DNA of 47,973 nucleotides from NCBI RefSeq assembly GCF_000772105.1, contig NZ_CP009359.1, forward strand, positions 1 through 47,973. The letters are read 5' to 3'. This document shows positions 16,755 to 25,520 of the stretch, in pieces. The DNA comes from Vibrio tubiashii ATCC 19109 (GTDB lineage: Bacteria > Pseudomonadota > Gammaproteobacteria > Enterobacterales > Vibrionaceae). The notes under the pieces were generated by a model. The model ran no database searches. It was not told the origin of the DNA and saw only the letters and a list, made by a program, of their open reading frames with translations. The stretch's first letter is position 1. Each line of letters begins with the position of its first letter. Both the position numbers and the translations under genes were made by a program.

Positions 16755-18241
16755 TGTTCAAATCTCCGAGGTGTAAGAAGTATTAACGTCTCTACATGCT
16801 CTTTATTGGCCGCATTCGAACCAATGTATTCAGTACCAAAATTTTCCGTCTTCTCACTAGCAACTTTTGTTTGAGATACGCGAGCAATAATGTAGGTACG
16901 CCCATAACGCATTTTACCAGTAAAGTTAATGTCGGATTCTCTAGTGGTGTAGAATTGAATCTTGTTGTTGCCAATTTCTCGCAATTCTTGCCCCACCACC
17001 GATTTCATCTTTCCTGTTACGTGAACAGATACAAACTCTTCTTGAACATTGGAAATCGTCGCAAAGTCTATACCTTCTGGTACGTTACCCCTGGTGAAAT
17101 CAGTTGTTACAACACCCTCATTGACCGTTGTTGATAAATCTTCAAGGTATGGGTTTTGTTTGTTTTGCGTTACTTGTACAGGGTAATTATTCATAGCTAA
17201 TTTGGTTATTGGACTTTCAACACTAACCGTTCCCTGCTTTTCAAGCGCTCTAATAAAAGCGGTTGTTCCTTCCCAACCATTCACCCCTTTAAAGCTAAAC
17301 CCATAACCTGCAGAAACAGGGTTCAAACTTGTACCTTGAGTAAAGAATTGCAGCGTTCCTTCACCAATATCACGTACTAAGTTTAAGTCTGCACCTCTAT
17401 CATCATTAAGAGTCGAGCGAAACTCCAAGACACGAAAATCAAGAAGAACCTGCTTTGCGAGCTCTGCTTTTACATCGTTAACGTAATTTTCTACTTTACG
17501 CATTTTGGAAGGGCTAGCGGTGACGGTTAGCATCGAAAGACCATCAATAGATCTCACAGCTCCATCAATATAGGTTTCTCTCCCGTTTTCATCTTTTACA
17601 TTGACAGTCAAAATACCTTCAATGTTTTGAATCATTTTATTAACAATGTTTTCGTTCTCAATAACAGTGTTAATGAACTGGCCTTCAATTATCGCCCCCT
17701 CATCATCGCTTGCTTTCTTACCCTGATTACCCATTTGCATAGAGGTTTCACCAGGAGGAACGGGAATAGAGAAAGACTTACTGATAAAGCGTTCTATTTC
17801 AACGCGATTCTCTTTGTAAATGAACCCATAATCAGTTTCAGAAGTCAGTAGATTAAATGCTTCTTTAATCGTTCCATCTTTTAACGAAAGAGATACCAAT
17901 TGATTGGGATCGACTTCTTCCCCATAAAACACTTCAATTTGCTTTTGGTCTGGTCGGTTATTTATAAGCTGCTCTAAAACTATGTTTAAGCTCACTCCTG
18001 CTACGGTGTAGTTAATTCGATTTTTTAACCAAAAAGGATCGCTTGAGTTTTCAAGCTCACTTGGATCGAAAGGAGGGAGCTCGATACTGACTGCTTTTTC
18101 ATAACTCGCTTTAGCAGTGTACTGTTGGATTTCGTCACCGATATTTTGGCTTTCTTTTTGGTTGTCTTTGTATGACTGTGACACACAACCAGAAAGTGAC
18201 AACAAAGCCACTAGAACGAAAGATAGTTTATTGTTTTTCAT
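16751..18241 (-). CDS. pilN: PilN outer-membrane secretin lipoprotein
   Basis: 496 residues from the ATG at 18241, seven bases after the previous stop codon. Lipoprotein signal with LSLSGC lipobox, an N-domain (about 60-270; VSLSLKDGTIKEAFNLL, then MLTVTASPSKMRKVENYV), and a C-terminal secretin domain (about 280-490; LLDFRVLEFRST, SPITKLAMNNYPVQV, VHVTGKM, LILLTPRRFEQ). It forms the outer-membrane gate for the thin pilus. A lipoprotein secretin is typical of R64, BFP and TCP type systems. Confidence 0.88.
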   Translation of the reverse strand: MKNNKLSFVLVALLSLSGCVSQSYKDNQKESQNIGDEIQQYTAKASYEKAVSIELPPFDPSELENSSDPFWLKNRINYTVAGVSLNIVLEQLINNRPDQKQIEVFYGEEVDPNQLVSLSLKDGTIKEAFNLLTSETDYGFIYKENRVEIERFISKSFSIPVPPGETSMQMGNQGKKASDDEGAIIEGQFINTVIENENIVNKMIQNIEGILTVNVKDENGRETYIDGAVRSIDGLSMLTVTASPSKMRKVENYVNDVKAELAKQVLLDFRVLEFRSTLNDDRGADLNLVRDIGEGTLQFFTQGTSLNPVSAGYGFSFKGVNGWEGTTAFIRALEKQGTVSVESPITKLAMNNYPVQVTQNKQNPYLEDLSTTVNEGVVTTDFTRGNVPEGIDFATISNVQEEFVSVHVTGKMKSVVGQELREIGNNKIQFYTTRESDINFTGKMRYGRTYIIARVSQTKVASEKTENFGTEYIGSNAANKEHVETLILLTPRRFEQ

Positions 18242-18248
18242 GGAGTGC

Positions 18249-19118
18249 TCACTTGTCATCAATGATAAACACCGTCTGCGTTTCTTCATGGTATTCAGAA
18301 CGAACCGGACGATCTTTTAATACTTGGTTTAAAACCATAGCTATGTCGTGTGCAGGAGCAACGACAGGAAAAGGAATTGAAAAACCATGCAACTTCTTTT
18401 TGGTGCGCCAACTTTTTTTGTTGTTCCAATTCCACCCAAAATCAGTAACAAGGTTACGCATAACTTCTTCTAGCGTATCTCCATTGATTTCAACTACTTT
18501 AACTTTATAGCCCTTCCATTCATGGATTGCTGCATAGTGTGTTTTTTCATCTAGCACTATTTCAAAATCCAGAGATAGTTTGTTTGCGATAAGCTGACCA
18601 ACATCACCATCTAGAACTTCATTCTCTTTTGAAACCTGCATGAGAGCTTTTGTTGTTGATGGTGTAGCAGCCCAGGCAACTCCCTTATAGCCTTTAGCTC
18701 TAACCCATCGAACTAAGGCTGATTTGTACGTTTCACCTTTATATACTTCAAAGGAATTCTCTTTTGCACCACCTACCGGCTTTGATGCAACCTTCGGCTG
18801 TGTCTTGGCCACAGCAACCGGCTTTGATGCAACTTTCGGCTGCGTCTTGGCCACACCTACCGGCTTTGATGCAACTTTCGGTTGCGTCTTGGCCACAGTA
18901 ACCGGCTTTGATGCAACTTTCGGCTGTGTCTTGGCCACAGCAACCGGCTTTGTTTCAGAAGCTACATAGTTGCTAGTTGGTCGAACAGTGAGATCCGTTT
19001 CCACAAGGTTGTAACGGGGCTCTGTCTTTGTGGTATCTAATGATGCGCTTTCGTTATTAGCACAGCCACTAATACCAACTAAAACAAGAGCCGTTAGGAG
19101 TCCCATTTTGTTACTCAT
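18249..19118 (-). CDS. pilL: TcpQ/PilL C-terminal-type lipoprotein with 14-residue repeats
   Basis: 289 residues. Lipobox LVGISGC at about 13-19. A spacer of four tandem 14-residue units of the type KPVAVAKTQPKVAS plus a partial fifth follows at about 56-115. The C-terminal domain begins at FEVYKGETYKSALVRW and resembles the TcpQ/PilL C-terminal domain that helps the secretin reach or stay in the outer membrane. It precedes pilN by seven bases. Together with the next gene upstream it looks like a PilL split into two proteins. Confidence 0.75.
   Translation of the reverse strand: MSNKMGLLTALVLVGISGCANNESASLDTTKTEPRYNLVETDLTVRPTSNYVASETKPVAVAKTQPKVASKPVTVAKTQPKVASKPVGVAKTQPKVASKPVAVAKTQPKVASKPVGGAKENSFEVYKGETYKSALVRWVRAKGYKGVAWAATPSTTKALMQVSKENEVLDGDVGQLIANKLSLDFEIVLDEKTHYAAIHEWKGYKVKVVEINGDTLEEVMRNLVTDFGWNWNNKKSWRTKKKLHGFSIPFPVVAPAHDIAMVLNQVLKDRPVRSEYHEETQTVFIIDDK
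18775..18951. repeat. Four 42-bp tandem repeats inside the PilL-like gene
   Basis: Units begin at 18775, 18817, 18859 and 18901, with a partial copy at 18943. Each encodes a 14-residue Lys/Pro/Val/Ala spacer. The near-identity at DNA level suggests recent expansion, and length could vary by slippage. Confidence 0.85.
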
Positions 19119-19450
19119 TCATCACCTCTTATAAAGGTTATAAGCTTGTGGTCATGGTCTACGAGGATGGTGTTTTGTTCACCAACAAGCACGGCCACAG
19201 CGTCTATTAAAGGAACAACAAGATTCTTGTTGTTAATGTTTGGTGCAGGCTGTTCTAAAATCGCCTTTGAATCCTGGTAATCGGTAACAATCCGATATTG
19301 CGTTGGTGCAATCATCCATTCCACCGCTTCTTTAACGGTCTTAGCACTTTCAGGAAAAGTAAGACGAACAGGAATAGATAGCGCGGAGCTCGATGCCAGG
19401 GACAAATTAGAGACAGCAAACGCAATAAGGAATAGCAGTATTTTTTTCAC
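19115..19450 (-). CDS. PilL N-terminal-type periplasmic protein
   Basis: 111 residues with a signal peptide (LLFLIAFAVSNLSLASS). The mature part (KTVKEAVEWMIAPTQYRI, then NNKNLVVPLIDAVAVLVGEQ and VDHDHKLITFI) has the alternating pattern of the N-terminal domain of PilL from R64/PFGI type pili. It overlaps the lipoprotein gene by four bases. It is most likely the other half of a split PilL. Confidence 0.65.
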   Translation of the reverse strand: MKKILLFLIAFAVSNLSLASSSALSIPVRLTFPESAKTVKEAVEWMIAPTQYRIVTDYQDSKAILEQPAPNINNKNLVVPLIDAVAVLVGEQNTILVDHDHKLITFIRGDE

Positions 19451-19509
19451 AAATACGCCTCATTGAAATTGATATTGAATAGCTGATATGTAGCTAAGAA
19501 ATGCCGAGT

Positions 19510-20298
19510 CTAACGAGTCACGCTTACGGATACGTCAGCGACTTTAATCACAAATTTTGTGTATACCCCGTAAACGCTTATGAGATTATTCCCCACCACA
19601 TTCACAGGTTGAGATGTGGCATTGCCATTTAAAATTGTTTCGACTGTGACATTTCGTTGATTCGGTTTGTTCAATCGAATAAAGGTTTGTCTTCCGTCAT
19701 CGTAAATGTCAGACAAGACGTTTTCACCAAAGAAACTTCCAGATTGCTTCCACTTATAATTGGTAAAAATCTGTTGTTGATAATCCTTCATCGCTTTGCT
19801 GACGAGCTTTTGTGTATCCACAGTCACCGGCTTTTTCTTCGGTGTTGGTACAACTTCTTTTTTGGGAGGTGCAGGAATTGCTACGTTTTCTGATAATGGC
19901 TGTTTATATGTGCTCGCTCGACTAAACTTGCTTCTATTTCCAATAATCACGCAACTGTCGTTTTTATCATTCGTTAAAACACGGTCTGCACGAATATCAA
20001 ACGCTTTACCATCCTTAGTAAAAGCAAAAATCATGGTGGACTCACCACCTTTTTCATTATTTATTGGGGCGAGCATAATATGCTTACTTCCAACATCACC
20101 AAGTACATCCCATCGCTGAGCGTTCGTTACTAAAGGGAGTTCAACCAGGCTCGAAGGCAACTCAATGCGAGTACCTAATAAAGAGGATGTATTAACGGTA
20201 ATGACATCCCCTGATTGATAATTCATCCCTTGGCAGTCGTAAGCCAATGCCGCAGAAGACATAGCCGATAATACCAATGCAACAATCGTTTTTTTCAT
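19510..20298 (-). CDS. Second VirB9/CagX-like periplasmic protein
   Basis: 262 residues, signal peptide to about ALAYD. The N-terminal part (TSSLLGTRIELPSSLVELPLV, QRWDVLGDVGSKHIMLAPIN) and especially the C-terminal NVLSDIYDDGRQTFIRLNK match the two domains of VirB9/TrbG/CagX outer-membrane channel proteins. These are joined by a proline- and lysine-rich linker (about 140-160). A full virB9 is already present at 25513-26277, so this is a paralogue. It lies between the TrbM-like gene and the pil genes. It might work with the VirB channel or link it to the pilus. Confidence 0.75.
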   Translation of the reverse strand: MKKTIVALVLSAMSSAALAYDCQGMNYQSGDVITVNTSSLLGTRIELPSSLVELPLVTNAQRWDVLGDVGSKHIMLAPINNEKGGESTMIFAFTKDGKAFDIRADRVLTNDKNDSCVIIGNRSKFSRASTYKQPLSENVAIPAPPKKEVVPTPKKKPVTVDTQKLVSKAMKDYQQQIFTNYKWKQSGSFFGENVLSDIYDDGRQTFIRLNKPNQRNVTVETILNGNATSQPVNVVGNNLISVYGVYTKFVIKVADVSVSVTR

Positions 20299-20311
20299 AA
20301 CTTAATTTTCC

Positions 20312-20866
20312 CTATCGTGGTACGTGGACTTTGTTACCACTTGAATCGAAATAATAGGTATCACCGTACTGTGAACCATCCATAAACGTTTGAACGTATC
20401 TGACCGTCATCAAGCAATTGAAAGGTCGTCTTTCCCTTTGATGCTTATCTACTCTGTAATAACGGCAAGGCGTATCGTGTTTGACATGTGTTTGAATTAC
20501 TTCTTTTTTCACACACACTTTCTCGGACTCTTTACCCTGGCGTACGTACTCCCATTGAGTACATATTTTGTACTCAGGAATATATGCACCAATTCCATCC
20601 TTTGAAGTGAGTATGGAAGGTTTAGCACTGTCGTTAGATGAATTGACTAAGTTGTTAGTTACCATGCAAGAGCCTAAATCTGGTAAAGGGCTTTGCCCTT
20701 TCTTAATCCGCTTTTTGAAAGCGCTTTTTGCATCCCCACAGCCTTGGCCAAAACCTGTAGGCAAACAAAGCCAAATAGAACAAGCGGCATTATCTATTGC
20801 ATAGGATTTAGTAGGCATGGCAAGAGATAGCGTTAACATTGCTAACGCTATAGTCAGATGTTTCAT
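20312..20866 (-). CDS. TrbM/TraL-like secreted transfer protein
   Basis: 184 residues with a signal peptide (to about SYAID) and many cysteines. ACSIWLCLPTGFGQGCGDA, then CMV, fits the TrbM family of conjugal transfer proteins. The C-terminal half is basic and has further cysteines (YKICTQ, KVCVKK, DTPCRYY, FNCLMT). Probably a periplasmic factor with several disulfides that aids transfer. It lies between virD4 and the second VirB9-like gene. Confidence 0.7.
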   Translation of the reverse strand: MKHLTIALAMLTLSLAMPTKSYAIDNAACSIWLCLPTGFGQGCGDAKSAFKKRIKKGQSPLPDLGSCMVTNNLVNSSNDSAKPSILTSKDGIGAYIPEYKICTQWEYVRQGKESEKVCVKKEVIQTHVKHDTPCRYYRVDKHQRERRPFNCLMTVRYVQTFMDGSQYGDTYYFDSSGNKVHVPR

Positions 20867-20888
20867 AAGCGAGCCTTAATATGTTGAA

Positions 20889-21398
20889 CTACAGTTTTTC
20901 GATACATACATTGAATAAATAATCCTTGGCCGCAGAGAACGGTTTCAAGCATCCCACCCCATTGTCTAACTCTAATACTTGGGTAATAGCCACTTGTGAG
21001 TTTTGACTATAGGGAAACTCTACAATGTCATGCTCAAAAGTATTCATTGAAAGTAGTTCCACAATCTGACCGTCCAATGCAATCAACATCTGACTATTGT
21101 TATTAGTCGGGGAAACTTTTAAATAACCCCTAATGCCAACTTCTATTTCGGCCAGACGCTCTTTAGGCGCTGGTTCTATTCCTAGTAAATTGTGGTACCA
21201 CATAGTTGTAGTTTCTATTGCTGATACATACTCGACACTATTAACAGAACTGAATTCCTTCATATGATTCGCGTCCACGACCTCTGTAATAGTGAGTGGA
21301 TCTTTTTCTGGTTGTTCAATATCTAAAGTAACTTTGTAGTCGGCAAAAGCACTCGTAGTCACTAGTGGCAGTGACAGAAGAAGTAATAGTTTTTTCAT
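20889..21398 (-). CDS. Periplasmic protein of unknown function in the transfer block
   Basis: 169 residues with a clear signal peptide (KKLLLLLSLPLVTTSAFA). The mature part is acidic and beta-rich (DYKVTLDIEQPEKDPLTITEV) with two cysteines near the end that could pair (VGCLKP, FNVCIEK). No family recognised. It lies between virD4 and the TrbM-like gene. Confidence 0.7.
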   Translation of the reverse strand: MKKLLLLLSLPLVTTSAFADYKVTLDIEQPEKDPLTITEVVDANHMKEFSSVNSVEYVSAIETTTMWYHNLLGIEPAPKERLAEIEVGIRGYLKVSPTNNNSQMLIALDGQIVELLSMNTFEHDIVEFPYSQNSQVAITQVLELDNGVGCLKPFSAAKDYLFNVCIEKL

Positions 21399-21505
21399 TT
21401 TAATTCCTTAATAACGGCCTTTTACTCTCATTTGCCGTTTTTCATCTGAATACAGGTACTTAACTCTCTTGTCGTTGTTTTCTGTTCCATTGGTGAACAA
21501 GTATT

Positions 21506-23287
21506 TTATTGAATGTTTAGAAGTGGCACTTGCGGAACGTTACTCTCAGAATAAGCAATGCGTTCAGCAATCATTGGATCATCAAATGAAATCAACTTAT
21601 TCATAATGAAAGCTCGTTGATTTTGTTTGAACATCAAGACTTTTAGCCCTAAATCGGGGTTGTCAGGATGGGTTTCATAACCTAGCTCTACAATCTCATG
21701 GGGTTTCATTAACTCCCTACGTTGAGGTGTAGCATTGGTTGTACGACTGGTTTTGCCTGCTCCCCTATTCACCGACTCGGTTTTGACCTCTACCGTCTTA
21801 GTACCTAGTGACCTAGATATTTGCTCAACTCTTGGCGTAACCTTGCTTGGCGGGTAAATAATTTCGCACAGTAGGTTAGAAAGGATATTTTCTGCCCCTT
21901 GTTGACCATAGAGCGAGTTATCTTCTAGTTGCGACTTATCCTGGTAAATCAGTGCGTATCGCACATTGTACTGACGGGTGAAACCAATGGATTCTTTGAT
22001 TTGATTGATTCTTCCGAGGGCAGGCAATTCGTCTAACAATGCCAATAATTGATGAGTTAAAGTGTCATCGAACTCAGGCAGAACCCGCGTATTTTCAGAG
22101 ATAAGTTGCTCAAAAAACAAGTTAAGCAATCGCCCAAACCGTCCCTTATTGGGTGGCTGAACACCTACATAAATAGATATTCCTTTGCGTCTCATATCCC
22201 TAAAATCAAAGTCATTATCACTTACTGCAGCCGCGACGGTTTTATCATTGAAGATTGCCAATTGAGCATCAAAGGTGGCCAGAATTGAACCTTGTGTTTC
22301 GTTAGGAAAAGTAAGGAATGCGTTCAGTGCCTTTTTACACTCATCACTCAAATATTCTTTTTTAACTTCACTTCTCAGCCAAGTATAAAAACCGCCCTCT
22401 ACAGAGCGTAAAGACAGCAAGTAAGGAAAGGTTGGGGCAACACCGGTTACTTTCTCAGTGTCCAACATCCAAAGTGATAGACCGTTAAACAATTGTTGTG
22501 CTAATTGATTCCACATATCCGCTTTACCGTCACCAGTAAGTGGATATATGGAATTGGCCATGACTTGAACATCACCAATTCGAAATGCTTCCTTTCGACG
22601 CACGTAGTAGTAAGGATTCCAACGGTGTGACCTAAGTTGTCCGTTTTCCAAATCTCTTTTTGTGACGGCGTAACCGTCAGGAGAAAAAAGATATACACTC
22701 TGTCCGCATTTAGCCCTAAAACCTGCTGACTTAACAAAGTTTTCAAGTTTTATATCCATGCACACCACGGAGTCTGAATAGTTGACCAGGTTAGGTAAGA
22801 CAAACCCTACCCCTTTTCCTGAACCCGTAGGTGCAGACACACCAACAAAGGTTTGCCCTTCAGTTTTTACATACTTACCCGCAAATTTTCCTTTATCCAT
22901 TTTTCCGAGAAGCAATTCAGGCTTTGTTGATTCTTCATTGAACAATCCAGATTTTGCTAAATCTTGATCATTAGCAAATCGAGCGCTTCCGTGAATTTCT
23001 TCTTTTGCGGGGATTAGGGCTATCACCGTGATAACAAAGGGAACAGCGACAAAAAGCACACAAACTATCGTCCCAGGCACTAAGGCCAACTGAACATCTT
23101 TTCTATCTCCATAGTGTTGCCAATAATAAATCAGAGAGTCGAGTTGTAAGTGCTCATAATCTATCGCGGCCAACTTAAAAAACGTTGCCCCTCCGAGCAT
23201 CAGCCCTACAGCAACCCAGGCGATAAAAAAAGCCGCCCCAAACACAACGTACAGGGCGGCTTTGTTAGGCTTTTTCTTCTTGGCCAT
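21506..23287 (-). CDS. virD4: VirD4/TraG coupling protein
   Basis: 593 residues. Two N-terminal membrane segments (about 10-40 and 68-93), then the ATPase core: Walker A SAPTGSGKGVGFVLPNLV (about 151-168) and a Walker B region ALLDELPALGRI. The end of the domain (YALIYQDKSQLEDNSLYG) is typical of VirD4/TraG. It hands the relaxase-DNA complex to the VirB channel. A perfect intrinsic-terminator shape lies inside codons 9-21. Confidence 0.93.
   Translation of the reverse strand: MAKKKKPNKAALYVVFGAAFFIAWVAVGLMLGGATFFKLAAIDYEHLQLDSLIYYWQHYGDRKDVQLALVPGTIVCVLFVAVPFVITVIALIPAKEEIHGSARFANDQDLAKSGLFNEESTKPELLLGKMDKGKFAGKYVKTEGQTFVGVSAPTGSGKGVGFVLPNLVNYSDSVVCMDIKLENFVKSAGFRAKCGQSVYLFSPDGYAVTKRDLENGQLRSHRWNPYYYVRRKEAFRIGDVQVMANSIYPLTGDGKADMWNQLAQQLFNGLSLWMLDTEKVTGVAPTFPYLLSLRSVEGGFYTWLRSEVKKEYLSDECKKALNAFLTFPNETQGSILATFDAQLAIFNDKTVAAAVSDNDFDFRDMRRKGISIYVGVQPPNKGRFGRLLNLFFEQLISENTRVLPEFDDTLTHQLLALLDELPALGRINQIKESIGFTRQYNVRYALIYQDKSQLEDNSLYGQQGAENILSNLLCEIIYPPSKVTPRVEQISRSLGTKTVEVKTESVNRGAGKTSRTTNATPQRRELMKPHEIVELGYETHPDNPDLGLKVLMFKQNQRAFIMNKLISFDDPMIAERIAYSESNVPQVPLLNIQ
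23229..23263 (-). terminator. Intrinsic-terminator shape inside the start of virD4
   Basis: On the mRNA, AAAGCCGCCC, a 15-base loop and GGGCGGCTTT form a perfect 10-bp stem followed by further U residues, seven in a row in total. It encodes part of the first membrane segment. The arm is identical to that of the relaxase terminator at 7653. If active it would cut off virD4 and everything downstream unless transcription is antiterminated or the hairpin is opened by ribosomes. Confidence 0.7.
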
Positions 23288-23289
23288 AA

Positions 23290-24306
23290 CTACACCTTAC
23301 TTGATAATTTATTCTTTTCTGTAGGATTAAAGTAGAGCTCAACCAAATGTGTTTTCTTAAAAAACACAATCACATCAATGCTCTTTTTAATCGTGGTCAT
23401 AATGTGGTCATAATCGAGTGTTTTCCCTACTGGTGATTGCTTCACCAAGCCTGCTAGCCTTGAAGGAGCAGAGCGACAATCGTTAGCATGAATGGTTGTG
23501 ATTGATCCATCATGGCCAGTATTGAGCATTTCTAAATACGTCCATGCTTCATCACCGCGCAACTCTGCCAATAAAACGTGGTCAGGTTTCATTCGCATAC
23601 ATGACTCAATAATTATTTTAGGCGTTACCCCTCCTTGCTTATAAAACAGGTGTAAATGATTTCTATGGTTAGGTAAATCAAGCTCGTGAACGTCTTCAAT
23701 CGTGATGATTCTTGCATCGGTTGGGTAGCAATCGACCATTGCTTTCATCACAGTTGTTTTTCCTGAACCTGTTCCCCCTACAATCAAAATGTTTAACTTA
23801 CTTTTCACGGCCAATCTGAAAAATTCTTCAATTTGGCCGGTTCTTTTTAACTCAATGAGTTTTTTTTGAGTATCGCTTAAAGTGATCTCTTCGATATTCA
23901 TTTCGCCAAACCCATCAAAGCGCCCTGAATTTTGATAGTCATTTAAAGAAAAGCGATCCGTTGAGGGTTTTCGAAAGGTCATACTAACAATGTCTTTCTC
24001 TGTTGCAGGGTGTATTGCGATTTGTCCCCTTTCCCCATCAGGCAAGGTCACAGAAGCAATGGGATACTCTTCAAGCGGTGTTGTTATCCGAGAATAAACA
24101 GCTAGCGATTTCGCCAAACCTTGGCATCGACCCAAGGTTAACTCGGGTTCTTCTTTAAACTCCCAACCGTTCCCTCTATCAAACCAAATTCCCCCTGGCT
24201 CATTAATGGCCACCTCGGTAATTCCATCTAAATCAAGAATTTCTTGTAATCCAGAAATGCTAAGTTGATTTCTGACAACGGTTGAATGGTCGTGATGCTG
24301 ACTCAT
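23290..24306 (-). CDS. virB11: VirB11 secretion ATPase
   Basis: 338 residues. Walker A GGTGSGKTT at 177-185; ITIEDVHELDLP, the Walker B region HVLLAELRGDEAW and the His box ITTIHAND follow in the standard order. It is a hexameric cytoplasmic ATPase that energises pilus assembly and transfer with VirB4 and VirD4. The last gene of the virB2-B11 series; it starts at the virB10 stop codon. Confidence 0.93.
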   Translation of the reverse strand: MSQHHDHSTVVRNQLSISGLQEILDLDGITEVAINEPGGIWFDRGNGWEFKEEPELTLGRCQGLAKSLAVYSRITTPLEEYPIASVTLPDGERGQIAIHPATEKDIVSMTFRKPSTDRFSLNDYQNSGRFDGFGEMNIEEITLSDTQKKLIELKRTGQIEEFFRLAVKSKLNILIVGGTGSGKTTVMKAMVDCYPTDARIITIEDVHELDLPNHRNHLHLFYKQGGVTPKIIIESCMRMKPDHVLLAELRGDEAWTYLEMLNTGHDGSITTIHANDCRSAPSRLAGLVKQSPVGKTLDYDHIMTTIKKSIDVIVFFKKTHLVELYFNPTEKNKLSSKV

Positions 24307-25520
24307 TAGAAACCCTCCAATCTATACACGGTAGAGAAATCGACATCTCGAACAACCATGATGTTAATTCTCTGGCCAATTTGTGTGTAACCTGTAGGAG
24401 CGATATTGAGGTTTTTTGATAAGACTTCTTCTGCAATATTACCTACATTATCAACACTGCTACTTGTGACAACATTCCCAGAGACGCTATCTACAGCTGT
24501 GGCTAGAGCATCGTCAACAAACGACAACATGATCGCCCCACTGAATCGCTCGAAATAGTGGTTATCAACCCAAACCTTATTACCTGCAGCACCTAATTGA
24601 CCTGTACCTAAAGAATTGATTCGAACTATGACACCCTCCGGTGTTTCAATTTCTCCCCAATTGGTAAACACACGGCTTTTTCCAAGTTCCATTGCAACTT
24701 TTTGTGTGCCACTCACTAACGACCCACGCTCAACCAACAACACCGCACCGTTAGAGCTGTAAACGTCTTGAGTCACACGGCAGGTTACAAACCCGTCGTA
24801 GTCAGAAATGATCTGCGTATAGAGCGCACAAGGAATAGAACTACCATGACTTAAAATGAAATCCCTTGCCCCTTTTGGTCTAACACTCGCTCTACCTGGT
24901 TCAAAAACAGAACCATCAAAACTATCATCATAGTTTTGAGCACTCCCCTCATCGAGATAATCATCAGGGTTAACGTTTTGAGAGCTTTCCTCTAGTGACG
25001 CGCTCAGTGAACCGGCTAATCTCCGCTGCAAATCAATTTCTTCTTGCGTCGGTGGGGGTGGCTCATTCTCTTGAGTTCGTAAGGGTGGGTTAGAATTGGT
25101 GTATGTTACTTTGGGTTCTGGCCTATTAACGTATTGTTCTACGTCCTTTTTAACCTCTTCTTTCTTGGTTTCCTTAACCTGTTGAGGCTTAGGCTCAGGT
25201 TTGGCCTTTGGCGGTGGCGGTGGTGCAGTTTTTGCCTTGAAATTATTCCTCGCCTTTTCTAACCAGTTAGGGTTGTGGTCAATTGACGTTTTGTTTGCCC
25301 CTTTTTCGTAGTTGAGCGTTTCCTCTTTACCGCTTTCATCATTGAAGCTTACCGCTGCTTCGAATCGACTTTTGGCGACACTAATTGCTACAACCAGAGA
25401 AACGAGAAATAACAGCACACCGGCAAATAAAAACCATTTCTTTTTTGAGCTCTTAATACCGTTAACGTTCAGTTCTGACCTATCAACCTTGCTTGTTAGA
25501 CTGCTCACTTTATCATTCAT
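24306..25520 (-). CDS. virB10: VirB10 channel protein
   Basis: 404 residues: cytoplasmic N-terminus, one membrane helix (about 30-50, WFLFAGVLLFLVSLVVAIS), a long proline- and glutamate-rich periplasmic spacer (APPPPPKAKPEPKP), and a C-terminal TrbI/VirB10 beta-barrel domain (about 215-400) with LVERGSLVSGTQKVAM and the antenna region near VDNHYFERFSGAIMLSF. It spans both membranes and senses ATP use by VirD4/VirB11. Confidence 0.92.
   Translation of the reverse strand: MNDKVSSLTSKVDRSELNVNGIKSSKKKWFLFAGVLLFLVSLVVAISVAKSRFEAAVSFNDESGKEETLNYEKGANKTSIDHNPNWLEKARNNFKAKTAPPPPPKAKPEPKPQQVKETKKEEVKKDVEQYVNRPEPKVTYTNSNPPLRTQENEPPPPTQEEIDLQRRLAGSLSASLEESSQNVNPDDYLDEGSAQNYDDSFDGSVFEPGRASVRPKGARDFILSHGSSIPCALYTQIISDYDGFVTCRVTQDVYSSNGAVLLVERGSLVSGTQKVAMELGKSRVFTNWGEIETPEGVIVRINSLGTGQLGAAGNKVWVDNHYFERFSGAIMLSFVDDALATAVDSVSGNVVTSSSVDNVGNIAEEVLSKNLNIAPTGYTQIGQRINIMVVRDVDFSTVYRLEGF

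Noticed and set aside
18724..18969. Rightward repetitive frame opposite the PilL-like gene
   Set aside because: Mirror of the 42-bp repeats in the real gene on the other strand; no ribosome site or context.
21399..21500. Open frame of about 35 codons between virD4 and the next gene (ending VKGRY)
   Set aside because: The sequence looks protein-like, but the only ATG is near its end and no ribosome site fits a TTG start.
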